A DNA stretch of 64,000 bases, from positions 620,001-684,000 of the forward strand of contig NZ_QLYR01000001.1 in the NCBI RefSeq assembly GCF_003268275.1, given 5' to 3'. The notes under the pieces were generated by a model. That model was given only the letters and a program-made list of their open reading frames with translations. It was not told the origin of the DNA and did not search any database. Each line of letters begins with the position of its first letter. The first letter of the stretch is position 1. The position numbers and the translations under genes were made by a program. Of the stretch, positions 1 to 8,627 are shown piece by piece. The stretch is from Hydrogeniiclostridium mannosilyticum (GTDB taxonomy: Bacteria; Bacillota; Clostridia; Oscillospirales; Acutalibacteraceae).

Positions 1-241
1 CCAACTGAATATAGCTTCTGCCTTTTCCCCGCCACATCGTTTGCATACGGTTGACGGCAATACTGGCAACGACGGTTCCGCCGTCCAGCAGAACATACGG
101 CTTATAACGGTCCGTCCAGTAGCCGTCCCGGTACCACTGCTCAAAGGACAGCCCAAACACCCTTTGGGCCAACGCGTCGAAGGAGGTACGAATTTCCGTA
201 TAATCCCTGATATTTTTTTCCAGCCGGTAATTCAATCCCAT
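1..241 (-). CDS. GNAT family N-acetyltransferase, N-terminal part (cut by window edge)
   Basis: Reading the minus strand from the ATG at 241 gives an uninterrupted frame to the window edge, about 80 residues. It includes the stretches GLSFEQWYRDGYWTDRY and VASIAVNRM. A phenylalanine/tryptophan-rich opening followed by a beta strand of the VVASIAVNRM kind is typical of the first third of GNAT acyl-CoA-dependent acetyltransferases. The acetyl-CoA loop lies outside the window, so activity cannot be judged. A GGAAGGGGAG ribosome binding site sits just before the ATG. The gene follows the secreted protein at 259-1167 by 17 bases on the same strand and is probably co-transcribed. The substrate is unknown. 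Confidence 0.7.
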   Translation of the reverse strand, partial: MGLNYRLEKNIRDYTEIRTSFDALAQRVFGLSFEQWYRDGYWTDRYKPYVLLDGGTVVASIAVNRMQTMWRGKGRSYIQL

Positions 242-258
242 CTCCCCTTCCGATTCCT

Positions 259-1167
259 CTAACCCGCCTTTTTATAAAGCAGTAGATCTCCGACGTCGAC
301 GGCCCCGTCCTCATTCATATCCGCAGCCTTCAGCCAAGCCCCTGTCAGGCTTCTCCGGCCGACCAGATATTCGTTATAAAACCGCAGGTTTTCCGCCGCG
401 GTCCCGCCTAAATCCCCTTTGACCACGGCAGTTACCAGGCTTTCCTGCTTTCCATTCCGCAGTACCTCCACCGTCCATCCGGTACGGACTTTTCCGCTTT
501 TCTGCCGTACCCCGGCATTATCCTTAACCTGCACGGCACCCCCAGTCCCATTTTGTGCATATTGCCGCTCCAGGTCTGCAACCGTTTGGCCGGTAAAATA
601 ATAGTAGCGTTCCCCCTTCATCGGGTTTTCCGGCGCCTGCACCGGCGTCAGCAGGTCGTTCGCAAAATAATAGGCCGTTTCTGCGCCGCCGACGGTGATC
701 AGCAACGTTCGTTCCTCCGTCATGCGGCAAGACTCTACCGCCTGCCACGGCAAAGAGAGCCCTGCCCACTCCACCTCGCGGTCCGACAGACGAATTTTCA
801 TCAGCAAGAAAGAAGAGCCATCCTGATTGGAGCAGCCCATCAGGTAAATTGAGTCCCCCAGCACCTGGGCCTCCCGGTAAATGATGCCAGCCGGGAACAC
901 CCACTCGCTCTCACCAATTCCTTCGAGCGAGGACATCTTTGACACCAACGTGGTATACTCTCCATCCGTACTCACCAAAATGGAAGAACCGTCACCGGCG
1001 GTAAACAACCGGCGATCCTCTTGCAGTACAAAAATCCCTTCCAACCGTTCCAAATCAACAGCCGCATGGGCCCGGTAAACCGGCAGACAGCAGACGGTAA
1101 GCAGCAGGCAAAGCAACAGCGCCGCGCAACGGGCACCCACATGAAATGAACTTCTCAACCTTCTCAA
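259..1167 (-). CDS. Secreted protein with a single dockerin-like calcium repeat at its C-terminus
   Basis: 302 residues. The start is TTG at 1167, preceded by GGAGG at good spacing. Residues 1-35 form a signal peptide: arginines, then a leucine/cysteine-rich core, ending near AHA. The body is rich in beta-strand-like, propeller-type segments such as GDSIYLMGCSNQDGSSFLLMKI, which here I describe only as repeated strand-turn units; I recognise no enzyme motif. The last 20 residues contain DMNEDGAVDVGDLLLY, which has the spacing of a dockerin type I or EF-hand calcium loop, but only one copy is present where dockerins have two. Function unknown. It probably acts outside the cell. A perfect palindrome lies between a candidate -10 and the start. 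Confidence 0.7.
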   Translation of the reverse strand: MRRLRSSFHVGARCAALLLCLLLTVCCLPVYRAHAAVDLERLEGIFVLQEDRRLFTAGDGSSILVSTDGEYTTLVSKMSSLEGIGESEWVFPAGIIYREAQVLGDSIYLMGCSNQDGSSFLLMKIRLSDREVEWAGLSLPWQAVESCRMTEERTLLITVGGAETAYYFANDLLTPVQAPENPMKGERYYYFTGQTVADLERQYAQNGTGGAVQVKDNAGVRQKSGKVRTGWTVEVLRNGKQESLVTAVVKGDLGGTAAENLRFYNEYLVGRRSLTGAWLKAADMNEDGAVDVGDLLLYKKAG

Positions 1168-1183
1168 GCGATCGCCTCCATCC

Positions 1184-1197
1184 TATAGCATGCTATA
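1184..1197. promoter_or_regulatory. 14-bp perfect palindrome upstream of the secreted-protein gene
   Basis: TATAGCATGCTATA reads the same on both strands. On the minus strand it lies about seven bases after a TATGAT hexamer (1205-1210) that could be a -10 box, and just before the GGAGG ribosome binding site. That is a typical operator position. No obvious -35 was found and the cognate regulator is not known. Confidence 0.4.
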
Positions 1198-1284
1198 AGA
1201 TGGTATCATATTTTAGAGGCCTACCTTTTGCTTTGTGGACGCTTTCTACCCCCGCCAAAAACCGCTTTCGGCGCTTTTGGTAAG

Positions 1285-2121
1285 CTATTTTGACACGCGA
1301 TCCCCCTTGCCAAAGCAAACGGCGGCCAACCTCTCGATCTGTTCCATATGATATTGGTAGGCCGCCTCAGCCTGTCCCTCACTCAGGCCGCGCTCCTGAA
1401 TGTGGAGCGCGCTTTCCAGTTCCCCCAGCAGCTCCTGAAGCATACCGGACAGCTCTGTAATCCGCTTGATTTCCCCAGTCTCTCCCCGCATAAACCTGGG
1501 CTCTGCCGCATACAGCATGGTATAATTCTGTAAATCCCGCACGTCGTGCTCCAGGGCCACTAAACACTCACGCTTGTGTTCACTTTGCGGAAGAACCATA
1601 ATTATTTCACCTAAAGAACGATATTTTTGGAGAATTTTTCCCGCATAATTTGGCGGCATGATGAGCAAATTTACCACCAGCGCCACAAAAAGGCCCAAAA
1701 ACATCCCGCCGGCCTGGTCCAGTGCCAGCCGCCAGAGCGGCGACGCGCTCTGTGTCAGCAGGACTGAAAAAAAGGCGGCGCAAGAAAGCACCTCTGCGCC
1801 GCGCAGGTGGAGGAGGCTGCACAGATATAGGGTTACAATCGCGCCGATCCCGCCGGCGCCGGCATTTCCCGGCAGAAAAAAAGCGCTGACACTGCCGACC
1901 ACAATACCGCACAGGATGCCAAAAATATAATTTTTAGCCATGTGAAAGGATCCTTCAATGGAGGCTCCCATCGCCAACACGGCAGTGAGAACAACGTATA
2001 GAGGATGAGGCAGGTTTAGCCATTTGACAACACACAGGCAAAGGGTTACCGCGATTCCGGTCTTTACAATCCGAAAGCCCAGTCCCCTTACATATGCAAG
2101 AATATTCTTCTTTTTCTCCAT
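1285..2121 (-). CDS. Aromatic acid exporter (ArAE/FUSC-like) family membrane protein
   Basis: 278 residues. The first 150 or so hold several hydrophobic segments, opening with RIVKTGIAVTLCLCVVKWLNL and including YIFGILCGIVVGSVSAFF. The second half is soluble and helical (AEPRFMRGETGEIKRITEL onward). This half-membrane, half-cytosolic layout is that of the short clostridial and bacillar ArAE_1/FUSC-like proteins (YgaE/DUF939 relatives). Members are thought to export aromatic carboxylates, but the substrate of these short forms is not established. The ATG at 2121 has GAGGTAAAAG before it. The upstream HAD gene ends only three bases away, so the two are probably one transcript. Confidence 0.7.
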   Translation of the reverse strand: MEKKKNILAYVRGLGFRIVKTGIAVTLCLCVVKWLNLPHPLYVVLTAVLAMGASIEGSFHMAKNYIFGILCGIVVGSVSAFFLPGNAGAGGIGAIVTLYLCSLLHLRGAEVLSCAAFFSVLLTQSASPLWRLALDQAGGMFLGLFVALVVNLLIMPPNYAGKILQKYRSLGEIIMVLPQSEHKRECLVALEHDVRDLQNYTMLYAAEPRFMRGETGEIKRITELSGMLQELLGELESALHIQERGLSEGQAEAAYQYHMEQIERLAAVCFGKGDRVSK

Positions 2122-2124
2122 CTT

Positions 2125-2799
2125 TTACCTCAAGGCAGGGCGTCCGTGCAGAATTTCCAATATGTCAGCCGGGTGCTGCGCCAAAAAACGTGCATGGTTC
2201 CGCTCCAATTCCTCGCGGCCGCGGAAGCCCCACAGGACTCCGACGGAATCCATGCCCGCCGCGGCTGCCGTCTTCATGTCGACATCCGTGTCCCCTATGT
2301 AAAGGATATGCGTTGGCGGCGCCTTTAATTCCTCTGCGATGAGCAACGCCCCCTCCGGGTCGGGCTTTCTCGCCACGCCGGCACGCTGCCCGTAGCACAG
2401 CCGGAAGCTTTCCCGGGGGAAAAGCGCTTCGACAATGGCGCAAACCACATTGTGCGGCTTATTGGAAAGCACTGCCGCCGGAACCTGCTCCCGCCTCAGC
2501 GCGGCAACCAGCTCCGGCATTCCCGGGTAATTCTGTACGTCCCGCACCGGGTCCGCCTCATAAAGGCCGTCGTAAACCGCGCGCAGCCGCTGAACATCCT
2601 CTTCGGTATAATTCCCGGCCGTACGGCGAAGCATGCCGCGCATCAGCACGTCCGCTCCATTGCCCACCAAAAACCGGTATTCCTCAATGGGAATGGCGGG
2701 ATACCCCAGCACATTTAGGGCTTGATTCGCAAAACCGCCAATCGACGCCAGCGTATCCGCCAATGTTCCATCTAAATCAAATATACAAGCCTGATACAA
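2125..2799 (-). CDS. HAD-superfamily phosphatase, phosphoglycolate phosphatase-like
   Basis: 224 residues. Motif I is FDLDGTLAD, with the nucleophile Asp8 and acid/base Asp10. Motif II is the serine in VLSNKPHN. The lysine of motif III is in ARKPDPEGAL, and motif IV is GDTDVDMKTA. A helical cap lies between motifs I and II. This is the Gph/PGMB subfamily of haloacid dehalogenase phosphatases, which dephosphorylate 2-phosphoglycolate or sugar phosphates in the cytosol. The exact substrate cannot be read from sequence. The gene sits three bases upstream of the exporter-like gene. A second Gph-like paralogue lies at 16449-17087. Confidence 0.85.
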   Translation of the reverse strand: MYQACIFDLDGTLADTLASIGGFANQALNVLGYPAIPIEEYRFLVGNGADVLMRGMLRRTAGNYTEEDVQRLRAVYDGLYEADPVRDVQNYPGMPELVAALRREQVPAAVLSNKPHNVVCAIVEALFPRESFRLCYGQRAGVARKPDPEGALLIAEELKAPPTHILYIGDTDVDMKTAAAAGMDSVGVLWGFRGREELERNHARFLAQHPADILEILHGRPALR

Positions 2800-2845
2800 G
2801 CTGAAAACCTCCTACACTGCTGTTTAAATAAACGATCATTCTTCC

Positions 2846-4294
2846 TCAGGCGCGGCTGCCTGCCTTTTTTGAGGATCGCCGGGAAACAATTTTCCGAACC
2901 CCCTCCAGCACCTCCTTAAAATTCAGCAGGACCATCAGCGCTGTCAGCAATGCCTGCCAAACCGGCCAAAACGGCACTTCAAAGATCATCAGCACCGCCT
3001 GTCCAATTAAAAGGACCGCATTGACCACCAGCCTTAAATAGCTGATATTCATACGGATATAACGCCTGGTATCCACGGCGCGCACCAAAAACACCGCTAC
3101 ATAGGTTACCAGCGAGGCCAGCGCCGCGCCGTTGACCCCAAGAGAGGGAATCCAGACCAGGCACAGAACCACATTGATAACGGCGCCCAGTACGGCGGTT
3201 GCCAACGAATGCATGCTTTTTTTCTCCACCATATAAATACTGCCCAAAAAGTTCACCATACAGGTGAACACGGTTGAAACCACTAGCAGCGGAATAAAGC
3301 TCCAGGCCTCATAATAAGCGGGCGCAACCAAAATTTTTGTAATCAGCTTTGCAAACATGATGACAAAGGCGGCGGTCATAAAAATCAAGGCGTTGTAAGA
3401 ACGAAAAACCCGGGTAAAAAACTTGTTGCGCCCTTTTTCCTCCGTGACGGCGCTCATCTGCCAGGCGTCCATGAAAATGCCGGAAACCAAAATAATCAGG
3501 GCCGGCACCTTATTGGCGGCGGCAAATATCCCATTATAGGAGGATCCCAGAAAAGCAACCACCATGTACCTGCTGGAGGTGTTGGTGATCCACCAGCAAA
3601 TAGTATTGGGAATCAGCGGTACACAATAGCGCAGCATCCTGCCCGACACACCGCGGCTGATTCCGCGCAGCTTGAGAAAACGGTGCAGCCTCCCTGTTGT
3701 AAACAGGAAGATGACGGAGAGAAAATCGGCGCAGATCGTCGCCAGAATATATCCCGCGACCCCCATTTGCAGCCACACCAGAAAAAGGACGGTGAAAAAG
3801 ATGGTCGTCACCGTGCTGAGAATGCCGTCTACGGCAAAAAGCCGCACCAGCCCCCTTGCCCGGATAAACTGGGAGCACAGCGAGCGCATGGAGGACATCA
3901 GGACAAATGCATCAATTAAAATAATATTCTGCACAAACATATCTTCCTGAATATCCAGCAGCGACAGAACCGGCCCCATATACGGCACGATAAAGGGCTC
4001 CGCCACAACCAATATCAGGAAGCCCAGCAAAATTGTGCGCAGCCCCGTGGAAAAAACATCCGCCTTGTCAATTTCTCTGTCGAGGCCAAAGCGGATAATG
4101 GCGTTAACCACGCCCAGCGTCACCAGCGGCAGCAACAGATTGCCCGTATTCATCAGCAAATCCGTCACGCCGTATGCAGATGTGTCCAGCACCCTGGTGT
4201 ACAGGGGCATCAGTAAGAATACCAGCACCTTAGAGCTAAAGGTGCTGATTGCAAAAATAATGGTGTTGGAGATCAGCTTTTTGTATTTATCCAA
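2846..4294 (-). CDS. Polysaccharide flippase (Wzx/MATE-MVF superfamily)
   Basis: 482 residues, almost wholly hydrophobic, with 12-14 predicted membrane helices and a basic cytosolic tail (SRRSSKKAGSRA). The N-terminus ISNTIIFAISTFSSKVLVFLLMPLYTRVL is the usual opening of oligosaccharide flippases that move undecaprenyl-linked glycans across the membrane. The start is a TTG at 4294 with GAGGAGAG upstream. The PAP2 phosphatase gene ends 28 bases upstream on the same strand, which suits undecaprenyl-phosphate recycling. No glycosyltransferase cluster adjoins it, so the cargo is unknown. Confidence 0.85.
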   Translation of the reverse strand: MDKYKKLISNTIIFAISTFSSKVLVFLLMPLYTRVLDTSAYGVTDLLMNTGNLLLPLVTLGVVNAIIRFGLDREIDKADVFSTGLRTILLGFLILVVAEPFIVPYMGPVLSLLDIQEDMFVQNIILIDAFVLMSSMRSLCSQFIRARGLVRLFAVDGILSTVTTIFFTVLFLVWLQMGVAGYILATICADFLSVIFLFTTGRLHRFLKLRGISRGVSGRMLRYCVPLIPNTICWWITNTSSRYMVVAFLGSSYNGIFAAANKVPALIILVSGIFMDAWQMSAVTEEKGRNKFFTRVFRSYNALIFMTAAFVIMFAKLITKILVAPAYYEAWSFIPLLVVSTVFTCMVNFLGSIYMVEKKSMHSLATAVLGAVINVVLCLVWIPSLGVNGAALASLVTYVAVFLVRAVDTRRYIRMNISYLRLVVNAVLLIGQAVLMIFEVPFWPVWQALLTALMVLLNFKEVLEGVRKIVSRRSSKKAGSRA

Positions 4295-4322
4295 AGCGTT
4301 TTGTTCTCTCCTCTTTTTTATT

Positions 4323-4898
4323 TTATCCGCCGTGAGGCTTCTGTCCTTCAGCCCGGCTTTCCCGCGCGGGCCAGTTCCCCGTTTTGTAGAAAATAAAAAC
4401 CGTCAGGAAGCCGACGAGGCAGCCCAGTGCCGCGCCAGCCAGGATATCCGTTGTATAATGTACAAAAAGGTACAGTCTGGAAAAGCCCATCAATGCCGCA
4501 AAGAGAAAGGCGGCCGCACCAGCCCTGCGGTTTACACAAAAGATAACGGAAGCCGCCGTAAAAGCTGCCAGCGTATGGCCGGACGGAAACGAATAATCAT
4601 GCGGAACCGCCACCAGCATGGCTACCTCCGGAAATTCCCAGCAGGGACGGGGACGCATAACCAGATTTTTTAAAAAAATATTTCCCAGCAGGAAGCCGGC
4701 AACCATCGCACAGACCAGCGCCAGGCCGCCACGGCGGTATTTCGGCTTGCAAAGCATAAACAGCGCGAATAAAAACCAGATCAATCCCGCGTTACCCACC
4801 AGAGAAACCACGATCATCACCGGATTCAGCCACTCCGGCCGCAAATGCTGCGCCATATAAAGGCTGACTGCCCTGTCGAAGGCAAGTAAAGCTTCCAA
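4323..4898 (-). CDS. PAP2-family membrane phosphatase
   Basis: 191 residues with about five or six membrane helices. All three PAP2 motifs are visible: K-x6-RP in KNLVMRPRP, PSGH in FPSGHTLAAF, and SR-x5-H-x3-D in SRLYLFVHYTTD. This enzyme class dephosphorylates lipid phosphates such as undecaprenyl pyrophosphate or phosphatidylglycerophosphate at the outer face of the membrane. The start is TTG at 4898; the ribosome binding site is weak, so a nearby start is possible. The gene is probably co-transcribed with the flippase 28 bases downstream, an association that favours a lipid-carrier substrate. Confidence 0.85.
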   Translation of the reverse strand: MEALLAFDRAVSLYMAQHLRPEWLNPVMIVVSLVGNAGLIWFLFALFMLCKPKYRRGGLALVCAMVAGFLLGNIFLKNLVMRPRPCWEFPEVAMLVAVPHDYSFPSGHTLAAFTAASVIFCVNRRAGAAAFLFAALMGFSRLYLFVHYTTDILAGAALGCLVGFLTVFIFYKTGNWPARESRAEGQKPHGG

Positions 4899-4963
4899 AA
4901 ACGCTCAAACCCTTTCCCGATTCCAGCCACCCAAAGCAGGGCTTTTGAACCAATAATTGTTTT

Positions 4964-4969
4964 ATTATA
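4964..4969 (-). promoter_or_regulatory. Candidate -10 box for the PAP2-flippase operon
   Basis: A perfect TATAAT on the minus strand lies about 65 bases before the PAP2 start in an AT-rich stretch. A good -35 at 17 bases is not evident. The remainder of the gene-free interval from 4899 to 5323 holds no supportable ORF; its far end carries the terminator of the next gene. Confidence 0.4.
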
Positions 4970-5266
4970 GCATTCAAATTTTACAAAAGCATGAAGAAAA
5001 AGGAAAAAGGTACGGAGGGGTGAATTTTATCCACCGCTATTATACCAGAATTCTCCTCCATTCGCCATATAAAATTCAAGCGCCGTTTTCTACTCTTTTT
5101 GGTAGTATAGCCGTATCTCCCCGCAGCCATACTTGATTTCTCCGCTTAAAAGGGGCCGTGCCCCCTCACTCTGTGCTGCCGAAAGCATGGCGCACCGGCC
5201 CCCGAAAATACGGCCTCTTGCATTGCCGGCGGAAGATACAGCGTATAAGCTCTGTGTAAAAAACAG

Positions 5267-5301
5267 CAAAAGCACATGCCGCGGGGCTGCATGTGCTTTT
5301 G
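5267..5301 (-). terminator. Intrinsic terminator after the CmpB-family gene
   Basis: The arms AAAAGCACATGC and GCATGTGCTTTT flank a GC-rich loop. On the minus strand a T-rich stretch follows. It lies directly after the stop of the gene at 5324-6163. Confidence 0.7.
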
Positions 5302-5323
5302 AAAGAAGGCGGCGCCCTCCCCT

Positions 5324-6163
5324 TTACTTTTTCAACCTTTTAAGCTCCGCGCGTTTTTCAGCCAGGTATTCCCGCAGGCGGACAAGCGAATCATGATGGC
5401 GCACCGAGCGCATGGTCGGGAACGCATCCAGCATACGGCGCTGTAAAAGCTGTAACCCGGCAACCATCCGTATGCGGCGGCGCTTGGTCTGTTGAGATAT
5501 TGCCTGGAACCGCTCCTGAACCTCGCTTTTCAGGCGTTCATGCGTGAGCTGCCCCTTCTGGCGCAGATCGGCGGCAACGCGCTCCAGCTCCGCCAGCTTC
5601 CCGTTGAGCTGGAGCATGGTGCGGACACTGAAAATCAAATCCAGCAAAAAAGCCGCCAAGGCCCCGCCAGCCAGCCCAACCAGCAGAATCAGCGGCAGCC
5701 TGCCGATCAGGTCCAGCACGAACGGATGAAGCAAATAAACGGTAACAAGCCCCATCGCCCCAAAAAGCAGTGAATTTTTCAGGCAGACACGCCCGTGAAG
5801 ATTAAAGCGCCGCTGGGAATAATCCCATAATTTTGTATGGAAGATTTTTTCCAGCAAAAAACCGGTCACATACTCCAGAAGGCTTGTCACCACCGCGCCA
5901 GCTAAAAAGAGAAGTACCGGCTGCGGCTGCAGCGGCGAGAGCAAAAACACAATGAGCAGCGCCCCAAACCCATATACAGGGCAGAGCGGCCCAGTCAAAA
6001 AACCGCGGTTAATAAAACGCCCGGCGGGAAGCGAGCAGTAAATGCTTTCACAAAGCCACCCGGTAAAGCTGTATAGAAAAAAAGCTAGAACTATGGTACA
6101 GGCCTGCTCCATAAAACCGCCAGCCCCTTTCTCCGGCCCTTTCGGGACATATGATGTGTTCAT
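5324..6163 (-). CDS. Putative ABC-transporter permease of the CmpB family (PF06541-type)
   Basis: About 279 residues from the ATG at 6163, which has an AGGAA box. A TTG at 6190 overlapping the upstream stop, and an ATG at 6112 closer to the first helix, are alternatives. The first helix, FLYSFTGWLCESIYCS, and the following GRFINRGFLTGPLCPVYGFGAL are the signature of the CmpB family, annotated as putative ABC permeases without a known substrate. Several membrane segments occupy the first 180 residues. The C-terminal 100 residues are a basic coiled coil (LAELERVAADLRQKGQL onward). The gene is coupled to the SpoVB-like flippase upstream. Confidence 0.75.
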   Translation of the reverse strand: MNTSYVPKGPEKGAGGFMEQACTIVLAFFLYSFTGWLCESIYCSLPAGRFINRGFLTGPLCPVYGFGALLIVFLLSPLQPQPVLLFLAGAVVTSLLEYVTGFLLEKIFHTKLWDYSQRRFNLHGRVCLKNSLLFGAMGLVTVYLLHPFVLDLIGRLPLILLVGLAGGALAAFLLDLIFSVRTMLQLNGKLAELERVAADLRQKGQLTHERLKSEVQERFQAISQQTKRRRIRMVAGLQLLQRRMLDAFPTMRSVRHHDSLVRLREYLAEKRAELKRLKK

Positions 6164-6186
6164 TGTATAATTCCTGTGGATAATTG

Positions 6187-7551
6187 TCAAATCAGCGCCG
6201 TCAAAAAGCTTAGGAAATAGTAAAGCAAGGCGCCTGTAACCGCGGGGAGCAAAACCCAGTCCACAACGTCGACCGTAAGATCCGTCACCTTTAAAAGCCG
6301 GTGTATGCTCAAGGAAGCGTTGAAGATCTCACTGAAAAACAGCACAAACACATAGGCCTTCATGCCAAAAACAGGGAGCAAGACGGCGATAAACAGCACA
6401 CGCAGCAGGGAATCGCTGAAATTATACTTCAGCGTGGACACCTGCTGGTCCAGCCCCTTGAGCATGCCGTCCACAATGCTGTCCAGGTACATCAGGGGGA
6501 CAATGGGCGCCATTATGCGAAGAAGAACCCCCGCCTGGGTATTATTAAAAAAGAGGTTGCACAACGGTTCCGCAAACACAATGAGCAGCGTGGTGACAAT
6601 AAACGAAAACAGCAGTGTCAGGCGCATGGCAAGACGCGCCATGCGTTGAATGGATTTTTGCCGGCCGCTGGCCGCACGCTCCGCCAGCTCGGGAATAAAC
6701 AGTGAACACAGCGGCGTAATAAAGGAGGCCGGAAAAAGGAGGATGGGCATAACCATCCCCTGCATAATTCCATATTGAGCCAACGAACCGGCGGCGCCCG
6801 CCCCATACTGCTTTAGGCCGCGGGGCACAAGCAGGTTCTCCGTACTGTTCAGGGTGCTGCGCACAAAATTCCCGCATAGTACCGGGGCCGCTATATGAAG
6901 CACCTTTCTTGTAGCGACCCGCCCTTTTCCGGCCCGTCCGCCCGGGTTTCTGCGCACCGTGCAGAGGAAGCACAGTCCAAGCAGCAGGCAGGAGGAGGCC
7001 TCTCCCAGCGTGGAGCCGAGCATAAGCGCATCGAGCGGCGTTATCCTGCTCATCAGCAGCATACCGGCGCCAATGGTAAAAACCTGCTCCAGCAGCTCCC
7101 CGGCCGCAGGCAGAGCGGTATTGCGAACCGCCAGAAAATAGCCCTTGATGCAGGCGCATACCGCCATGCAGGGCAAGCCCGGCACCAGCAGCCGGATGGG
7201 CCTCGCGGCCTCCGGGCTGCCAAGCAGGATTGCGGCAATCCACCCGGAGCCGCACCACAGAACCAGCCCTGCCAGCCCGCTGATTAACAGGGCAAGCACC
7301 ATACAACGCCCCACGGAAGGGCGCACACCATTCCCTTCGGCGACAAGGCGCGTCACCGCCAAGCTTACCCCCGAGGTACAGGCCGTGACGGCAAGCGAGA
7401 AAATGGAGAAAATCAGCTGATAAAGGCCCATGCCTGAATCTCCCAGTTGACCACAGATAAAAACCCGAAACGCGATATTTGTGAGGCGGAGCGCAACCGC
7501 TCCGCCGGTTAAAATCATAGCGTTATATAAAAACCGGCGTTTCCAAGTCAA
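6187..7551 (-). CDS. SpoVB-like oligosaccharide flippase
   Basis: 454 residues and about 13-14 membrane segments. The opening MILTGGAVALRLTNIAFRVF, followed by GDSGMGLYQLIFSIFSLAV, matches the stage V sporulation protein B group of the MVF flippases. These handle lipid-linked peptidoglycan precursors or related oligosaccharides. A sporulation role is inferred from family only; no sporulation promoter was recognised. The stop codon lies against the alternative TTG start of the CmpB-family gene, suggesting co-transcription. It is divergent from prmA across 110 bases. Confidence 0.8.
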   Translation of the reverse strand: MTWKRRFLYNAMILTGGAVALRLTNIAFRVFICGQLGDSGMGLYQLIFSIFSLAVTACTSGVSLAVTRLVAEGNGVRPSVGRCMVLALLISGLAGLVLWCGSGWIAAILLGSPEAARPIRLLVPGLPCMAVCACIKGYFLAVRNTALPAAGELLEQVFTIGAGMLLMSRITPLDALMLGSTLGEASSCLLLGLCFLCTVRRNPGGRAGKGRVATRKVLHIAAPVLCGNFVRSTLNSTENLLVPRGLKQYGAGAAGSLAQYGIMQGMVMPILLFPASFITPLCSLFIPELAERAASGRQKSIQRMARLAMRLTLLFSFIVTTLLIVFAEPLCNLFFNNTQAGVLLRIMAPIVPLMYLDSIVDGMLKGLDQQVSTLKYNFSDSLLRVLFIAVLLPVFGMKAYVFVLFFSEIFNASLSIHRLLKVTDLTVDVVDWVLLPAVTGALLYYFLSFLTALI

Positions 7552-7625
7552 AAATAAACCACCCCCAAATAAACTATATTCAGCGGCAGGACAAAATAAG
7601 TCTGTAATTCTTTTGCTTTCTGCTG

Positions 7626-7631
7626 TATAAT
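7626..7631 (+). promoter_or_regulatory. Candidate -10 box for prmA
   Basis: TATAAT lies 30 bases before the prmA start, in a 110-base divergent spacer. The hexamer at 17-base spacing (TGTAAT, 7603-7608) is a poor -35, so this is a moderate call. Confidence 0.5.
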
Positions 7632-7661
7632 AGAAAAAAAGCCCCCGGAAGGAGAACGCAA

Positions 7662-8609
7662 ATGAGTACAGATATGGTTGGTTCCGACTGGACGGAGGTC
7701 TGCGTTACGGTAAAACCCACAGATGTGGATCGTGCCGGCGACATAGCGCAGATGACGGTTCCCTATGGTATCTATATTGAGGATTATTCCCATCTGGAGC
7801 AGGAAGCCTGGGATATTGCCCATATTGATTTAATTGATGAAGAGCTGTTAAAAAAGGACCGCAGCAAAGCTTTGGTCCATATCTATATCAGCCCGGAGGA
7901 AAACCCGGCCGAGGCGGTCTCCTTCCTGCGGGAGCGCTACCGCGCGGAGGGCATTGAGCATGAGATCTCCATCAGCGCCTGTGCGGAGGAGGATTGGATT
8001 AACAACTGGAAAAAATACTTCAAGCCCATCCCTGTCGGGAAAAAACTTCTCATCCGCCCGACCTGGGAGGAAACGTATGAGGCAGCGGGGCGCACAGTCC
8101 TGGATCTCGAACCCGGATTGGCCTTTGGCACCGGTACGCACGAGACGACGCGCCTGTGCCTGGAGCTATTAGAGCAATTTGTAGGGCCATCCAGCGAGGT
8201 ACTGGATGTGGGCTGCGGCAGCGGCATTCTCTCTGTAGCAGCGATCCTGCTTGGGGCTTCGAGGGCCACCGGTGTTGACATTGACCCGCTTGCCGTAAAA
8301 ACAGCGGTGCAAAATGCGCAGCGAAACCATGTGGCGCAGCGTTTTACCGCTGTCTGCGGGGACCTCACCGATAAGGTCGAAGGACAATACGACATCGTCG
8401 TCGCCAATATCGTGGCCGACGTCATCATTCAGCTGACGCAGGATATTGACCGCTATATGAAACCGGACGCCGTCTACCTGATGAGCGGTATTATCGACAC
8501 GCGCGAGCAGGATGTGACAGCCGTACTCAACGGGCATTTCCAGATTCTTGAGCGCCGTGAGGAACGCGGCTGGGTCGCTTTAGCCGCTAAGCGGGCAGTG
8601 GCGCCGTAA
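7662..8609 (+). CDS. prmA: Ribosomal protein L11 methyltransferase
   Basis: 315 residues, the normal length. PrmA uses S-adenosylmethionine to methylate lysines and the N-terminus of ribosomal protein L11. Visible features are the N-terminal L11-recognition domain (residues 1-100), the family block FGTGTHETT near 155-163, the SAM-binding VLDVGCGSGILSVAA near 178-192, the acidic GVDIDPLA, and the catalytic-site NIVADVI near 248. The ATG follows GGAAGGAGAACG. The small membrane protein begins 18 bases after the stop, and the tam-like gene follows, so the three may share a transcript. Confidence 0.95.
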   Translation: MSTDMVGSDWTEVCVTVKPTDVDRAGDIAQMTVPYGIYIEDYSHLEQEAWDIAHIDLIDEELLKKDRSKALVHIYISPEENPAEAVSFLRERYRAEGIEHEISISACAEEDWINNWKKYFKPIPVGKKLLIRPTWEETYEAAGRTVLDLEPGLAFGTGTHETTRLCLELLEQFVGPSSEVLDVGCGSGILSVAAILLGASRATGVDIDPLAVKTAVQNAQRNHVAQRFTAVCGDLTDKVEGQYDIVVANIVADVIIQLTQDIDRYMKPDAVYLMSGIIDTREQDVTAVLNGHFQILERREERGWVALAAKRAVAP

Positions 8610-8627
8610 AGAGAGGGGAGCGAAATC

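Noticed and set aside
5090-5275. 61-residue minus-strand ORF in the gap after the PAP2 gene
   Set aside because: It overlaps the terminator of the downstream gene, has no ribosome binding site and no recognisable features.
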